From positions 62,001 to 126,000 of the forward strand of contig CAVYTS010000014.1 in NCBI GenBank assembly GCA_963771305.1: DNA of 64,000 bases, written 5' to 3'. Positions 8,746 through 19,495 of this stretch are shown here, one piece after another. Numbering within the stretch: position 1 is the first letter of the stretch; each line of letters begins with the position of its first letter. This stretch comes from CAJCIT01 sp963771305 (lineage in GTDB: Bacteria > Acidobacteriota > Terriglobia > Bryobacterales > Bryobacteraceae). Made by a program: the position numbers and the translations under genes. Below the pieces are notes generated by a model, which saw only the letters and a program-made list of their open reading frames with translations, was not told the DNA's origin and did not search any database.

Positions 8746-9394
8746 TCACGAAGACTCACGCTTCCGAGATGCAATCGAAGGGATCAACTGAATCAAGTTG
8801 ACCAGCCCGTACTCGCCATACAGCTTGGTTTTCGGCAACTGTCGCCAGCCACCGTTCCGCCACCGCTTGAATCGATGCGACCAAATGCGCCGCACAATCC
8901 AACCGTCGAGCCGGTGGAAGAGCTTTCGGACATGGGCTCGCTGGTAGTGATGTCCCCATCCCCGCAACACCGGGTTCAGTTCCTCTATCAGCTCTTTGGT
9001 CCTCAGCGGCACGCGCCGCCTGGTAAGCGCGCGTACCTGATCCATGAAGTGGCGGATCGATTTCTCGCGGGGGTATGCATATAACGCACCCGGCTGGGTA
9101 CCACTGCGGATCTGGCCCGGTAGCAACCGTAGCTGCCCTCTTCCGCGCTTGATCTTGTACCCAAGAAACTCGAAGCCTTGCCGGACGTGAACGATCCGCG
9201 TCTTCTGCGGATGCAACTGCACGCCCAGCTCGTTCAGAATCCGAAGCGCCGCGGCCACCGCCGCCCGCGCCTCTGCTGTCGACTCGCAGGTCACTACCCA
9301 GTCGTCGGCATACCTCGTAAGCTGATATCCCTTGCGCCGCATCTCCTGATCGAACGGAGTCAGAAGTATGTTACTGAGCAAGGGTGAAACCACT
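8746..9394 (-). pseudogene. ltrA: Group II intron RT, C-terminal half (copy 2)
   Basis: After the insertion boundary the frame reads GVVSPLLSNIL, TRYADDWVVTC and the X domain through HHYQRAHVRKLFHRLD. In the loop that is scrambled in copy 1, this copy has the family-like RGRGQLRLLPGQIRSGTQ and AYPREKS, so it preserves the ancestral reading. The open frame extends to 9477 only by reading the inserted element. The partner half is at 11612-12265. Confidence 0.8.
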
Positions 9395-11036
9395 CCCCTT
9401 ACACAAAAGGTAATTTGGGGTGCTTGTCTGGTTTGGCGGTAGGCAACCGCCTGGCGGGGGTCCTTGTGGCACGGCAATGCTATGACGAATGGTGATGGTA
9501 TCGTCTCCTATCTGAACGTCTTTGACGACGAGGCGTACGATTCGCTGGCGCTCGGTGATACTCAACGTATCAGCAGCACTGCGCAGGCGGACGAGAAACG
9601 CCGTAAGGGTTTCCGCCAGACGAAGGAAGGTTGCCCGATCGTTGGCCTGGTCAGCGATTGCCTGCAACTCAGCACGGAGCGCCTGTTCGCGTTGGCGCAG
9701 TGTTGGCATGCGCTCGCGCAACTGCTCGATCGAAAGAAGTGCTTCCTGGTAGGCGCACAGAAGTCGTTCGATACCCTTGCCAACATGCACTAATTCTCTT
9801 TGCAGGCTCTGTTCACGCTTTTGGGTCGGATCGGACGAGCGCGCTGCCGCCAGCCGGCGGTCAAGTTCCTGTTGGATCAGGGTTGGGTCCTCCAGCAGTC
9901 GGATCACCTCGGCCCAGACGATCTGATCGAGCAGATCCTGCCGGATCAGGCGGCGGTTGTCGCAGACAGGGCCACCCAGTTTTCGCCAGCTGTCGGAGCC
10001 AATACATTTGTAGTAATGAATTTTGCGTGCGCTGGTGCGCGTCGATGTTCGCGAAAAAGCATAGCCACACTTCCGACAGCTGACCAGCCCCTGCACGATA
10101 CTCGGCTCTATGGTGTGGCGGCGCGATCGTAACTTATTCTCTTGCAGGAGCTCCTGAGCGCGGGCGAAGGTATCATCGCTTACCAGTGCCGGCACGGGGA
10201 TCTCGATCCACTCTTCGCGTGGGCGCTCATGCCCTGCTGTAGTGCTGGGCGTAATCACACCCCGCCGACGCTGCGGACGGACAACGCGCGTCCGTGCGGA
10301 GGTGCGGGTCTTGCCGAAACAGGCCACACCGCGATAGGCAGAGTTGCGCAATACAGCCCAGACAGTTGAGCGTTCCCAGCGAGCGCTGGCTTTGCGAGTC
10401 GGGATGCCTTCGGTGTTGATCTGGCGGGTGATTTCCCCAATGCTGAGTCCTGCAACTGTGTACATCTCATAGATACGCTGCACCACCCGGGCCTCCGCTT
10501 CAAGAACGGCGTACGCGGCAAGTGTCTCGTCTGTCTTGCGAATATAACGGTAGCCATACGGAGCACCGCTCATCACGCTGACCTCACCAGACTGCGCCCG
10601 GTGTCGTTTACCGCGGCGCGACCGCTCCAGAATCTGCGCCCGTTCATATTCAGCAATCATCCCCTGAAACTGAACAAGCAGTTGATCTTCCGCGCTGGAA
10701 CCCTGCGGCGCCTTGACAAAAAGCGTCTCGACTCCGTTGCGGGCCAGTTCCTCGATCAGCAGAATTTGGTATGCGTAACTTTCGGCTCAGGCGGTCCGGT
10801 GCGTACGCGAGCACAACCTGGATCTGCCCTTCTGCGGCTAGGTCTCTCACACGCTCGAGGCCCGGCCGCTCTAGCGTTGCCCCGCTATAGCCCTCATCTT
10901 CGAAGACCCATTCTTCGGGTACCTCCAGATTGTGCTCCTTGGCGAACTCGATCAGCAACGCCGTCTGGCTCGCTATCGTGTGCGCCTCGCGCTGTTGCTC
11001 GCTCGAGACCCGTGCATAAATCGCCGCCATCCTCAT
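9371..11036 (-). pseudogene. Large serine recombinase, one-base frameshift
   Basis: The N-terminus AAIYARVSSEQQREAHT carries the catalytic serine; GYSGATLERPGLERV and YAPDRLSRK follow. At about 10773 one extra T breaks the frame. Removing it joins RLSRK to YAYQILLIEELARNG, then GMIAEYERAQILERSRRG, the recombinase domain, a Cys-rich zinc ribbon (SCRKCGYAF...YYKCIG...VCDNRR) and a coiled coil. The stop at 9371 lies in flanking RT DNA, so the natural C-terminus depends on the insertion site. Either a pseudogene or a sequencing error. Confidence 0.8.
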
Positions 11037-11187
11037 GATCGAACTCCTTTACACTCCCGCTAACGGGACGCTCCCGAACGGGCACCAGAATACGGTAGGC
11101 CTGACCGAGCTTCGCATCGTGCAAGCGATCAAATGCATATTCAACCTGAACTTGAAGCGGGCCGTGGGATTGGCGCAGCTCAGCCAT
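10894..11187 (-). CDS. Small protein of the serine-recombinase element
   Basis: 97 residues, starting MAELRQSHGPLQVQVEYAFD and then LGQAYRILVPVRER. I do not recognise a family. It overlaps the end of the upstream HTH-like gene by 8 bp and the start of the recombinase by about 140 bp. The C-terminal third is Arg/Gly-rich and overlaps recombinase codons, so the real functional part may be only the first 50-60 residues. Position suggests a recombination or regulatory accessory, but this is inference. Confidence 0.45.
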   Translation of the reverse strand: MAELRQSHGPLQVQVEYAFDRLHDAKLGQAYRILVPVRERPVSGSVKEFDHEDGGDLCTGLERATARGAHDSEPDGVADRVRQGAQSGGTRRMGLRR

Positions 11188-11509
11188 GCCTTCTCTGAGT
11201 ACCGAGAAACGCCGCCAAAGCGCGCGTCACGATCGCTCCGATTGTCAGGCCGCTGCTTCTGGCATAGGCTCGCAGAAGGCGAGCCGTTCCCACAGGCAGC
11301 TTGAGCGTGATCGGTACCGCAGCTTCCGAAACTTCGACCGGTTGGTCGAGATGGGTCGCTTCTTCCAGGTAGCGGTATGCCTGACGTTCTGACAGGGCGA
11401 ACTGTTGGGATAAGCGCTGCATGGCCTCGGACAAGGCAACATTGCGCTGCAGCATTGCGTAAGCTGCATTCAGCTGTCGAGATTTGTCTGCTTTGGTCGA
11501 CCGGGCCAT
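11180..11509 (-). CDS. HTH/RHH-like DNA-binding protein of the element
   Basis: 109 residues. The N-terminal half is helical with an HTH-like stretch (AMQRLSQQFALSERQAYRYLEEA). The C-terminal half (AVPITLKLPVGTARLLRAYAR, LTIGAIVTRALAAFL) resembles a ribbon-helix-helix: a short strand followed by two helices. It is the first gene of the three-gene minus-strand operon and overlaps the next by 8 bp. A likely role is to regulate the recombinase or set its direction. Confidence 0.55.
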   Translation of the reverse strand: MARSTKADKSRQLNAAYAMLQRNVALSEAMQRLSQQFALSERQAYRYLEEATHLDQPVEVSEAAVPITLKLPVGTARLLRAYARSSGLTIGAIVTRALAAFLGTQRRHG

Positions 11510-11611
11510 CTGCCATAAACATATTACCTTTTACGGCGCATGTCAAGCTCCGGACGAATAGCCCGCCACCCCGACAATACCCTTCAAATTCAAATTATTT
11601 TGTGTAAGGGG

Positions 11612-12265
11612 ATGCGGAGTCCCGCGCTCGGTTGGAAAGAGCCGCCCTTTGTCATAACTTCCCGCCTTGAGCATGGCCTCAATCAGGCGCAGCACCCGGC
11701 CGTCGGCTATTCTCTGGGCCACAAGCGTTAGCAGTTTCGCATGATCCACCGACCCGAAAAAATCCTTCAAATCGGCGTCCACGATCCACTCCCGTCCACT
11801 CTGAATCTCCTTCCAAACTTTGCGCATGGCATCCTTCGTCGATCGCCCTCGCCGATATCCGAAGTTGGCTTCATCGAATACCGGCTCGAAGATCGGTTCC
11901 AACCGGTTGAGCAACGCCTGTTGGCATACCCTGTCGTAAATAGTAGGGATTCCCAACGTGCGAAACTCGCCTGGCTTACCCGCCTTCGGGATTTGCACCT
12001 GCCGCACCGGTTGAGGCCGATAGACATCCTCCGTCAGTTCGCTTTGCAACCGATCCAACTGCGGATCCAGTTGCGCGGCGAATCCGTCCAGACTTTGCCC
12101 GTCCACTCCTCCACTGCCCCGGTTGGCCTTTACCATCTCCCAGGCCATCTCCAAGTTCTTCCGCTGATACACCTTGTCCATTAATGAATGGACCTTCTTT
12201 GCACCCGTCGGGTTGATCCAGTCCGCCAGTCTCCTCGGACGAGAATGTCCGGGTATTTCACTCAT
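11612..12265 (-). pseudogene. ltrA: Group II intron RT, N-terminal half (copy 2)
   Basis: About 216 residues match copy 1 closely from MSEIPGHSRPRR through FRTLGIPTIYDRVC, ADLKDFFGSVDH and FPTERGTP, where the serine-recombinase element begins. The tail after that point is element DNA. The catalytic YADD lies in the other half (8746-9394), so neither piece alone can be active. Confidence 0.8.
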
Positions 12266-13381
12266 GGAACTGATCCACCTCCCCGCCCTTACTCATCTGG
12301 TTTTCTTTCTCTTCCCAACCGCCTTCGCCGGCTGCCTTCCCCGGCCCACCTCCGCCGCCGATTGCTCGGTCACGCGGCTTTCACCGCGCTTCAGGTACCA
12401 TACAGCCGTCCGACTACTGACAGCGCGTCGCTCGCCCCTTCGCTTTCGCTTATAGGTCTGCTTACTCCGGTGCCACCCGGAGACCCTGCCAGTCCTCCTG
12501 AGGTCACGCCTTGCTCTTCTGTACCGTGCCATCCGCAAACACCTTGGTGCGGCGGGTGAATGAGTAACGCCTTCGCCTCCATAATGCAGGCTCGACCTTG
12601 CCCCGCCTTTGGCCGACCGGTTCATCTTCGGGGCAGCCCCCATCGATTACGGCCCGGTACTTCTCCTCATGCCCTTCGGATTCCACCTCGCGGTGGACAC
12701 CCTGCCCTCCGGAGTCCTGCGAAATGGTGGCTCCAGGTCCGCCTTGTTCTGTTTCCGGCTTTCGCTTTCGTGCCCGTGTAGACGTCTCCATACCTTCCTT
12801 CCTTCTCCGGCCCGCGAGGCATTACCCCCGCGTTCGGATATGGCGCTCCTCATTCGAGCGCCAGAGGGACTTCAACCCTCCTGAACAATGCGCTGCTCAG
12901 CGCACACTACGGAGCAGTCCGCCCCTGGCTATCGCATCGGTACGTTCGGTCTCACGGTTCCTCCGCTTGCACCTTTTCCCTTACCATCGCCAGCCAGGTT
13001 CTCAAGTTCCGTACGAAAGCCCGGATAAGAGTCGCGTCGCTTCTACACCGGACACCGCATAGCCAGTAAGTAGGTATCCGCCATGCTTTTCCCAGGGCAG
13101 AGGGACCCCCTGGTTTTGGTGCCATCTTTATACTTTTCGATGCGTCATCAGCGATTCGTTTGCACTCGCCTCTCTCATCCACACTTGACGTGATCAATTG
13201 CCACGCCTTTCGACCATAACGTTCACCACCGCGGCCCTTAGACCGTAGCAGCTTATGGCAGTTTGAAACCTCCCCCTACAGGGCGGTTTCGAGGGGTCCA
13301 CCCTCATCTCTCGTACAGCATGACGCTATTCGCGTCTTCTTGACACAATCCCTCCAAAATATTCTGATCGACCTGCAATCA

Positions 13382-14449
13382 TTGAGGTTGATCGACTTCC
13401 ATTTGCTCTTCGTTTCTGCCGCGGAACAGCTGCTCACAGTGCTCGGCGTACTCATTTCGATGTTCAGGACCTCGGCCCACCTGCGGTTAGAGAATCTCGC
13501 CTTGCGGCAACAACTCGCCGTTTTAAATCGGTCGGCGCCAAGACGGCTGAAGCTAACGCCGGCCGACCGAATGTTCTGGGTCTGGCTACGGCGCGTGTGG
13601 GGCGACTGGAAATCGGTGCTGATGATTGTCAAGGCCGACACAGTTGTCGCTTGGCAGCGTAAAGGCTTTCGCTTGTTTTGGACGTGGAAAATCCACCGGG
13701 GAAAGCCAGGTCGGCCCTGCGTGCCGCAAGAGGTTCGGAATCTGATCCGGATGATGAGCCGCAACAACCCGCGCTGGGGTGCACCACGCATTCACGGCGA
13801 GTTGCTCAAACTGGGCATTGAGATCACCGAACCAACGGTAGCCAAATACATGGTTCGACTTGGGAAACCACCTTCACAGACTTGGCGGACGTTCCTTGAG
13901 AATCATGTGAAGAGCATCGTGTCCGTAGACTTCTTCACCGTGCCCACGATCCGGTTCCAATTTCTGTATGTTTTCCTAGTTCTTGCTCACGATCGACGGC
14001 GCATTCTGCACTTCGGCGTGACTGCTCATCCAACCGCGGAGTGGACGGCCCAACAACTTCGTGAAGCCTTTCCGTGGGACAGTGCGCCTCGGTATCTGCT
14101 GCGCGATCGTGACCAGATCTTCGGGAAGGAATTCGTCGATCAGGTGAAGGCGATGGGCATCAAACAGGTGCTATCGGCGCCGCGGTCTCCATGGCAAAGG
14201 GCGTACATCGAACGGCTGATTGGGTCGATTCGCCGCGAATGCCTGGATCATGTCATCGTCTTCGGCGAAGGCTCTCTGCATCGTACACTCACGGCCTATT
14301 TTGCTTATTTCCATAAGTGGCGAACTCACTTGTCGCTCGCCAAGGACGCCCCGCAATTCCGACGGATGCAGCCTTCCGCCGAAGGCAAGGTAATCGAGAT
14401 TCGTGAAGTGGGCGGCCTGCACCATCATTACGAACGCCGCGCCGCCTAA
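13382..14449 (+). CDS. DDE integrase-core transposase, IS A copy 2
   Basis: Same 355-residue protein as 5341-6408, differing at only a few bases. An in-frame TTG at 13340 would add 14 residues (MTQSLQNILIDLQS) but lies in the group II intron end, so the TTG at 13382 is preferred. Catalytic residues are D in VSVDFF, D in LLRDRDQ and E in YIERLIGS. The near-identity of the two copies points to recent duplication or gene conversion. Confidence 0.8.
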   Translation: MRLIDFHLLFVSAAEQLLTVLGVLISMFRTSAHLRLENLALRQQLAVLNRSAPRRLKLTPADRMFWVWLRRVWGDWKSVLMIVKADTVVAWQRKGFRLFWTWKIHRGKPGRPCVPQEVRNLIRMMSRNNPRWGAPRIHGELLKLGIEITEPTVAKYMVRLGKPPSQTWRTFLENHVKSIVSVDFFTVPTIRFQFLYVFLVLAHDRRRILHFGVTAHPTAEWTAQQLREAFPWDSAPRYLLRDRDQIFGKEFVDQVKAMGIKQVLSAPRSPWQRAYIERLIGSIRRECLDHVIVFGEGSLHRTLTAYFAYFHKWRTHLSLAKDAPQFRRMQPSAEGKVIEIREVGGLHHHYERRAA

Positions 14450-14615
14450 GAACGCGATTCAAACACAACGGACAGAAATCTGAAAGAAGTCCGAGCCGCG
14501 TAGTGATACGCGGCTGCGTCAATTTTCCGGCCGCTGCGGATTCCGACGTTTCTAATGACGGGTGGTTCGCATCTCGCTCCCTCGTTTGGCCGCGTGGTTC
14601 GGGTTTATTTGTAGG

Positions 14616-14709
14616 CACAGTTTGTGGCACTGTTGGTGGTAAAGCCGTCGTACAGTTCCTGCCGGATATCGCGAAGTGGCTGGCTACACTCAAACTTCCC
14701 TTCCCTTGA
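14616..14709 (+). pseudogene. C-terminal end of an unknown protein
   Basis: Directly after the duplicated block the frame reads GTVCGTVGGKAVVQFLPDIA and then KWLATLKLPFP before a stop. The glycine-zipper-like start and clean stop look like the end of a real gene cut by the block. Family unknown. Confidence 0.35.
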
Positions 14710-14757
14710 TGGCACCGCACCCTTGACCGCTACGGTCGTCCGCTGCAGAAAACGCCT

Positions 14758-14797
14758 TGTCCTGACTGATAAGTCAAGACGTGCTAGGCTTTAGGTA
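14758..14797 (+). promoter_or_regulatory. Probable suf promoter with overlapping palindrome
   Basis: CCTGACTGA-TAAGTCAAG (14761-14778) is an imperfect dyad (7 of 9 positions pair, core TGAC...GTCA). Its left arm overlaps a weak -35 (CTGACT, 14762-14767); TAGGCT (14785-14790) lies 17 bp further. The position suits a repressor site for the Rrf2-type regulator encoded at the end of the operon. AGGAGG at 14811-14816 serves sufB. Binding is inferred. Confidence 0.4.
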
Positions 14798-14828
14798 GCC
14801 CGATATTTTCAGGAGGGCAAGGCTCCTT

Positions 14829-16277
14829 ATGAGCACATCGGCGACATCGATCGAAGCACTCGCAAATCAAGAGTACAAGTGGGGTTTCGTGACTGAGATC
14901 GAAGCGGATACGATCCCCAAGGGGCTTAGCGAAGACGTGATTCGCATGATCTCGGCCAAAAAGAACGAACCCGGGTTTATGTTGGAATGGCGCCTGAAGT
15001 CCTACCGCCAGTGGCTCACGATGGAAGAACCCAAGTGGTCCACCGTCCGCTACCCGGCCATCGATTATCAAGACATTGTTTACTACTCGGCGCCCAAGAC
15101 CAAAATCGATCAGCTGCAGAGCTTGGACGATGTCGATCCCGAACTGCTCAGAACTTACGCGAAGCTCGGCATCCCGCTACGAGAACAGGAACTGCTCGCT
15201 GGCGTTGCCGTGGACGCAGTGTTCGACAGCGTCTCCGTGGCGACGACCTTCAAAGGAAAGCTGGCGGAGATGGGCATCACCTTCTGCTCCTTCTCTGAAG
15301 CCGTCCAGGAGCACCCGGAGCTCGTTCAGAAGTATCTCGGCTCGGTCGTTCCGTATTCCGACAATTTCTTTGCCGCCCTCAACTCCGCTGTGTTCAGCGA
15401 CGGTTCCTTCGTCTATATTCCTCCAGGCGTCCGTTGCCCGATGGAGCTGTCCACCTACTTCCGTATCAATGCCAAGGACACCGGGCAGTTCGAGCGCACG
15501 CTCATCATCGCCGACGTAGGGGCCTACGTCAGCTACCTCGAAGGTTGCACGGCGCCGATGCGGGACAAGAACCAGTTGCATGCGGCCGTGGTTGAGTTGG
15601 TTGCGCTCGACAATGCCCAGATCAAGTATTCGACCGTGCAGAACTGGTACCCCGGCGATAAGGAAGGCAAGGGCGGGATTTACAACTTCGTGACCAAGCG
15701 CGGCAAATGCCTAGGCGTCAATTCGAAGGTCTCCTGGACCCAGGTCGAGACCGGCTCGGCCATCACCTGGAAGTACCCGAGCGTCCTGCTCATGGGAGAT
15801 AACTCGGTTGGTGAGTTCTACTCGGTCGCTCTCGCGAACAACTACCAACAGGCGGACACCGGCACGAAGATGATCCACATCGGGAAGAATACCAGGAGCA
15901 CGATCGTCTCCAAGGGCATTTCCGCGGGCCACGGGCAGAACGCTTACCGTGGACTGGTCAAGATCCTCAAGGGCGCTACCGGCGCACGGAACTACTCGCA
16001 ATGCGATTCGCTGCTTCTGGGCGACCAATGCGGCGCGCACACGTTCCCCTACCTCGAAGTGAAGAACACCTCGTCACAGGTTGAGCATGAGGCGTCCACC
16101 TCTAAGATCGGCGAAGACCAGATTTTCTACTGCCGCCAGCGCGGCATCTCCGCTGAAGACGCAGTTTCGATGATTGTCCACGGGTTCTGTAAAGAAGTCT
16201 TTCGGGAGCTCCCGATGGAGTTCGCCGTCGAAGCGCAGAAGCTGCTGGGAATCAGCCTGGAAGGCAGCGTGGGTTGA
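14829..16277 (+). CDS. sufB: SufB, Fe-S cluster scaffold subunit
   Basis: 482 residues, the usual SufB length. Family landmarks include YKWGFVTEIEADTIPKGL at the N-terminus, YIPPGVRCPMELSTYFRIN, YLEGCTAPMRDKNQLHAAVV, the C-terminal beta-helix core (TSSQVEHEASTSKIGEDQI) and FYCRQRGIS. SufB with SufC and SufD forms the SufBC2D scaffold on which sulfur and iron are assembled in the cytoplasm. AGGAGG lies 12 bp before the ATG. Its stop overlaps the region just upstream of sufC. Confidence 0.97.
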   Translation: MSTSATSIEALANQEYKWGFVTEIEADTIPKGLSEDVIRMISAKKNEPGFMLEWRLKSYRQWLTMEEPKWSTVRYPAIDYQDIVYYSAPKTKIDQLQSLDDVDPELLRTYAKLGIPLREQELLAGVAVDAVFDSVSVATTFKGKLAEMGITFCSFSEAVQEHPELVQKYLGSVVPYSDNFFAALNSAVFSDGSFVYIPPGVRCPMELSTYFRINAKDTGQFERTLIIADVGAYVSYLEGCTAPMRDKNQLHAAVVELVALDNAQIKYSTVQNWYPGDKEGKGGIYNFVTKRGKCLGVNSKVSWTQVETGSAITWKYPSVLLMGDNSVGEFYSVALANNYQQADTGTKMIHIGKNTRSTIVSKGISAGHGQNAYRGLVKILKGATGARNYSQCDSLLLGDQCGAHTFPYLEVKNTSSQVEHEASTSKIGEDQIFYCRQRGISAEDAVSMIVHGFCKEVFRELPMEFAVEAQKLLGISLEGSVG

Positions 16278-16288
16278 GGGAACATCAG

Positions 16289-17043
<755 letters not shown>

Positions 17044-17047
<4 letters not shown>

Positions 17048-18276
17048 CGGGAATTGCATCAATCCGTCAGGATGCCGCGCGGCGCTTCAACGAGCTGGGG
17101 TTTCCGACGACACGGGATGAGGAGTGGCGCTTCACCAACGTCTCCTCCATTGCCAAAACACAGTTCTCGGCCGCGCCTTCCGATTTGAACACCTGGGAAA
17201 GGGCACAACGCGATCAGCGTCTATCCCCGAACGAGGGCGGTCCCCGACTGGTGTTTATCAATGGCCGCTACTCGCCTGAACTCTCTGCCCAGAAGCTTCC
17301 ACGGGGCATCCGCGCGACTCCGCTGCGCGAAGCGAATGGCGCCGTCGAAGCGCACCTGGCGCGTTACGCGGCCTACCAGGATCGTGCGTTTGTTGCGTTG
17401 AACACCGCTAACCTCGATGATGGCGCCTGCATCGAGATTCCCATGGGGGCAGTCGTCGAGGAGCCGATTCACCTCGTGTTCCTCGCGACCGGCGGCGACC
17501 TGCCGGTCATTTCGCATCCCCGCAGCCTGGTCGTGATCGGACCCGGCAGCCAGGCAACCGTAGTTGAGAGCTACCTCGGCCACGGCGCAAAGTATTTCAC
17601 GAACGCGGTCACCGAGATCGTGGCGGGCGATCACTCGGTAGTGGACCACTACAAGGTGCAAGAGGAGGATGAGCGGTCATCCCACGTAGCTACTCTCCAG
17701 GTCCAGGTCGGCCGCAACGCGAATTTCTCGACGCATTCCATTTCGCTCGGCGGGGGCGGGCTGGTGCGGAACGACATAAATACCGTCCTCTCGGAAGGAT
17801 CGGAAGCTACCGTCAATGGCCTTTATCTGGTGTCCGGCAGCCAGCATATCGATAATCACACGGCGATCGATCATGCGAAGCCCCATGGCACGAGCCATGA
17901 GTTGTATAAGGGCATCCTGGGTGGAACATCCACCGCGGTTTTTAACGGGAAGATCATCGTCCATCAGGACGCGCAGAAGACTGACGCCAAACAGACAAAC
18001 AGGAATCTCGTTCTTTCCGAAAACGCCACCATCCATACCAAACCTGAGTTGCAGATTCACGCCAATGATGTTCGTTGCACACACGGGGCGACGATTGGCC
18101 AACTCGATCAGGAGGCGATCTTCTACCTGCAGTCGCGCGGTATCGCGAAGGAACAGGCGCGCGATCTGCTGATGCATGCCTTCGCGCGCGACATTCTTGA
18201 CCGGATCAAGGTAGGCTCGTTGCGCGCCCGGTTGGAACAAACTCTCCTGGAGAGGTTGCATGCCCTCCGCAACTAG
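17044..18276 (+). CDS. sufD: SufD, Fe-S cluster assembly protein
   Basis: 410 residues. The N-terminus shows the SufD pattern FPTTRDEEWRFTNVSSI; the middle and end form a beta-helix with TAIDHAKPHGTSHELYKGIL, HTKPELQIHANDVRCTHGAT and FYLQSRGIAKEQARDLLMHAF. It pairs with SufB in the scaffold and is thought to aid iron entry. The start overlaps sufC (ATGA) and the end overlaps sufS by 17 bp, so the genes are translated together. Confidence 0.95.
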
Positions 18277-19495
18277 CCTTGATGCAACCGCCATCCGCAA
18301 GGATTTCCCGATTCTCGCGCAACAGGTGCATGGCAAGCCGCTCATCTATCTTGACAACGCGGCGACGAGCCAAAAGCCGAAATGCGTTATCGAGGCGCTC
18401 ACGCGTTTCTATCAAATGGACAACGCCAACATCCACCGGGGCGTGCACCAGTTGAGTGAACGGGCCACCCAGTCTTATGAAGCTGTGCGGAGCAACGTGC
18501 AGCGGTTTCTGAACGCGGCTAATACGCGGGAGATCATCTTCGTCCGCGGCGCGACGGAAGGCATCAACCTTGTAGCGCAGACCTACGGGCGTACGCACGT
18601 CGGCGCTGGAGATGAGATCGTCATTTCGGTCATGGAGCATCACTCGAACATCGTGCCCTGGCAGATGCTCTGTGAGGAGAAAGGCGCGGTGCTGCGGGTC
18701 ATTCCGATCAATGACCGGGGCGAGGTGGAGTTCGACCAGTTTGAAAAGCTGCTGAACCACCGGACCAGGCTGGTTGCCGTGAGCCACGTCTCGAATGCCC
18801 TCGGAACCATCAACCCGGTGCGCGAGATAGTCAAGACGGCGCACGGCTGGAACGTTCCGGTGTTGATCGATGGCGCCCAGGCAGTTCCGCACATGAAAGT
18901 GGACGTTCGGAGTCTGGACTGCGATTTCTACGTTTTCTCCGGCCACAAGGTGTTCGGGCCTACCGGGATTGGCGTGCTGTACGGCAAAGAGCAACTGCTG
19001 GAGGAAATGCCGCCCTGGCAGGGCGGTGGCGACATGATCCGGTCGGTCACGTTCGAAAAGACAACCTACAACGACCTGCCGTACAAGTTCGAAGCCGGTA
19101 CGCCGGATATTGCGGGCGTCATAGGGCTCGGCGCCGCGGTCGACTACCTGGACCAGATCGGCATGGACGCCGTCGCGGCGCACGAACACGACCTGCTTGA
19201 GTACGGAACCCGAGCGCTCGAAAACATTTCCGGGCTGCGCTTGATCGGCACGGCGCTGCACAAGGCTGGCGTGTTGTCCTTCCTGCTGGACGGTGTCCAT
19301 CCGCACGACGTGGGAACCATCCTGGACCGGGAGGGCGTGGCAGTCCGCGCCGGTCACCATTGCGCCCAGCCGGTCATGGACCGCTTTGGGGTTTCTGCCA
19401 CGACCCGGGCCTCGGTGGCGTTTTATAACACCAGGGAAGACATCGACGCACTGGTGGCGGGCATTCAGAAGGTCAAGGAGGTCTTCGCAGTATGA
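18260..19495 (+). CDS. sufS: SufS, group II cysteine desulfurase
   Basis: 411 residues. The PLP-binding lysine is in FSGHKVFGPTGIGVLYG, the substrate-binding region is YLDNAATSQKP and the catalytic cysteine is in RAGHHCAQPVM, close to the C-terminus as in SufS. It takes sulfur from cysteine and passes a persulfide to SufU, encoded next with a 4-bp overlap. Confidence 0.96.
   Translation: MPSATSLDATAIRKDFPILAQQVHGKPLIYLDNAATSQKPKCVIEALTRFYQMDNANIHRGVHQLSERATQSYEAVRSNVQRFLNAANTREIIFVRGATEGINLVAQTYGRTHVGAGDEIVISVMEHHSNIVPWQMLCEEKGAVLRVIPINDRGEVEFDQFEKLLNHRTRLVAVSHVSNALGTINPVREIVKTAHGWNVPVLIDGAQAVPHMKVDVRSLDCDFYVFSGHKVFGPTGIGVLYGKEQLLEEMPPWQGGGDMIRSVTFEKTTYNDLPYKFEAGTPDIAGVIGLGAAVDYLDQIGMDAVAAHEHDLLEYGTRALENISGLRLIGTALHKAGVLSFLLDGVHPHDVGTILDREGVAVRAGHHCAQPVMDRFGVSATTRASVAFYNTREDIDALVAGIQKVKEVFAV

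Larger units (their letters stand above)
9395..11611 (-). mobile_element. Serine-recombinase element inside the intron RT gene
   Basis: The insert is bounded by perfect 14-bp inverted repeats, CCCCTTACACAAAA (9395-9408) and TTTTGTGTAAGGGG (11598-11611). The outer C/G runs may partly be target sequence. It sits between the RT codons for RGTP and GVVSPLL; copy 1 shows the uninterrupted target. It carries three overlapping minus-strand genes: an HTH/RHH-like protein, a small protein and a large serine recombinase. No target duplication is obvious, as expected for serine recombinases. Confidence 0.75.
8466..13346 (-). mobile_element. Group II intron (copy 2), interrupted
   Basis: Same organisation as copy 1: about 1 kb of 5' intron RNA (12266-13346), the RT gene, then domains V/VI at the left. 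The best 5' boundary candidate is GTGTCAAGAAG at 13346, inside what would otherwise be an N-terminal extension of the following transposase. The RT gene is cut by another element, so this copy should be unable to supply its own maturase. Confidence 0.75.
8466..14615. repeat. Duplicated block, copy 2 (group II intron + IS + tail)
   Basis: This segment matches 2590-6574 but carries an extra 2.2-kb serine-recombinase element at 9395-11611. The intron 3' end reads CCCCGGGGCCAC, and a domain V hairpin recurs at about 8500-8535. The shared tail ends TTTGTAGG at 14615. Confidence 0.8.

Noticed and set aside
13340..13381. N-terminal extension of the IS A transposase
   Set aside because: The 14 extra residues are read from the group II intron end and are broken in copy 1.
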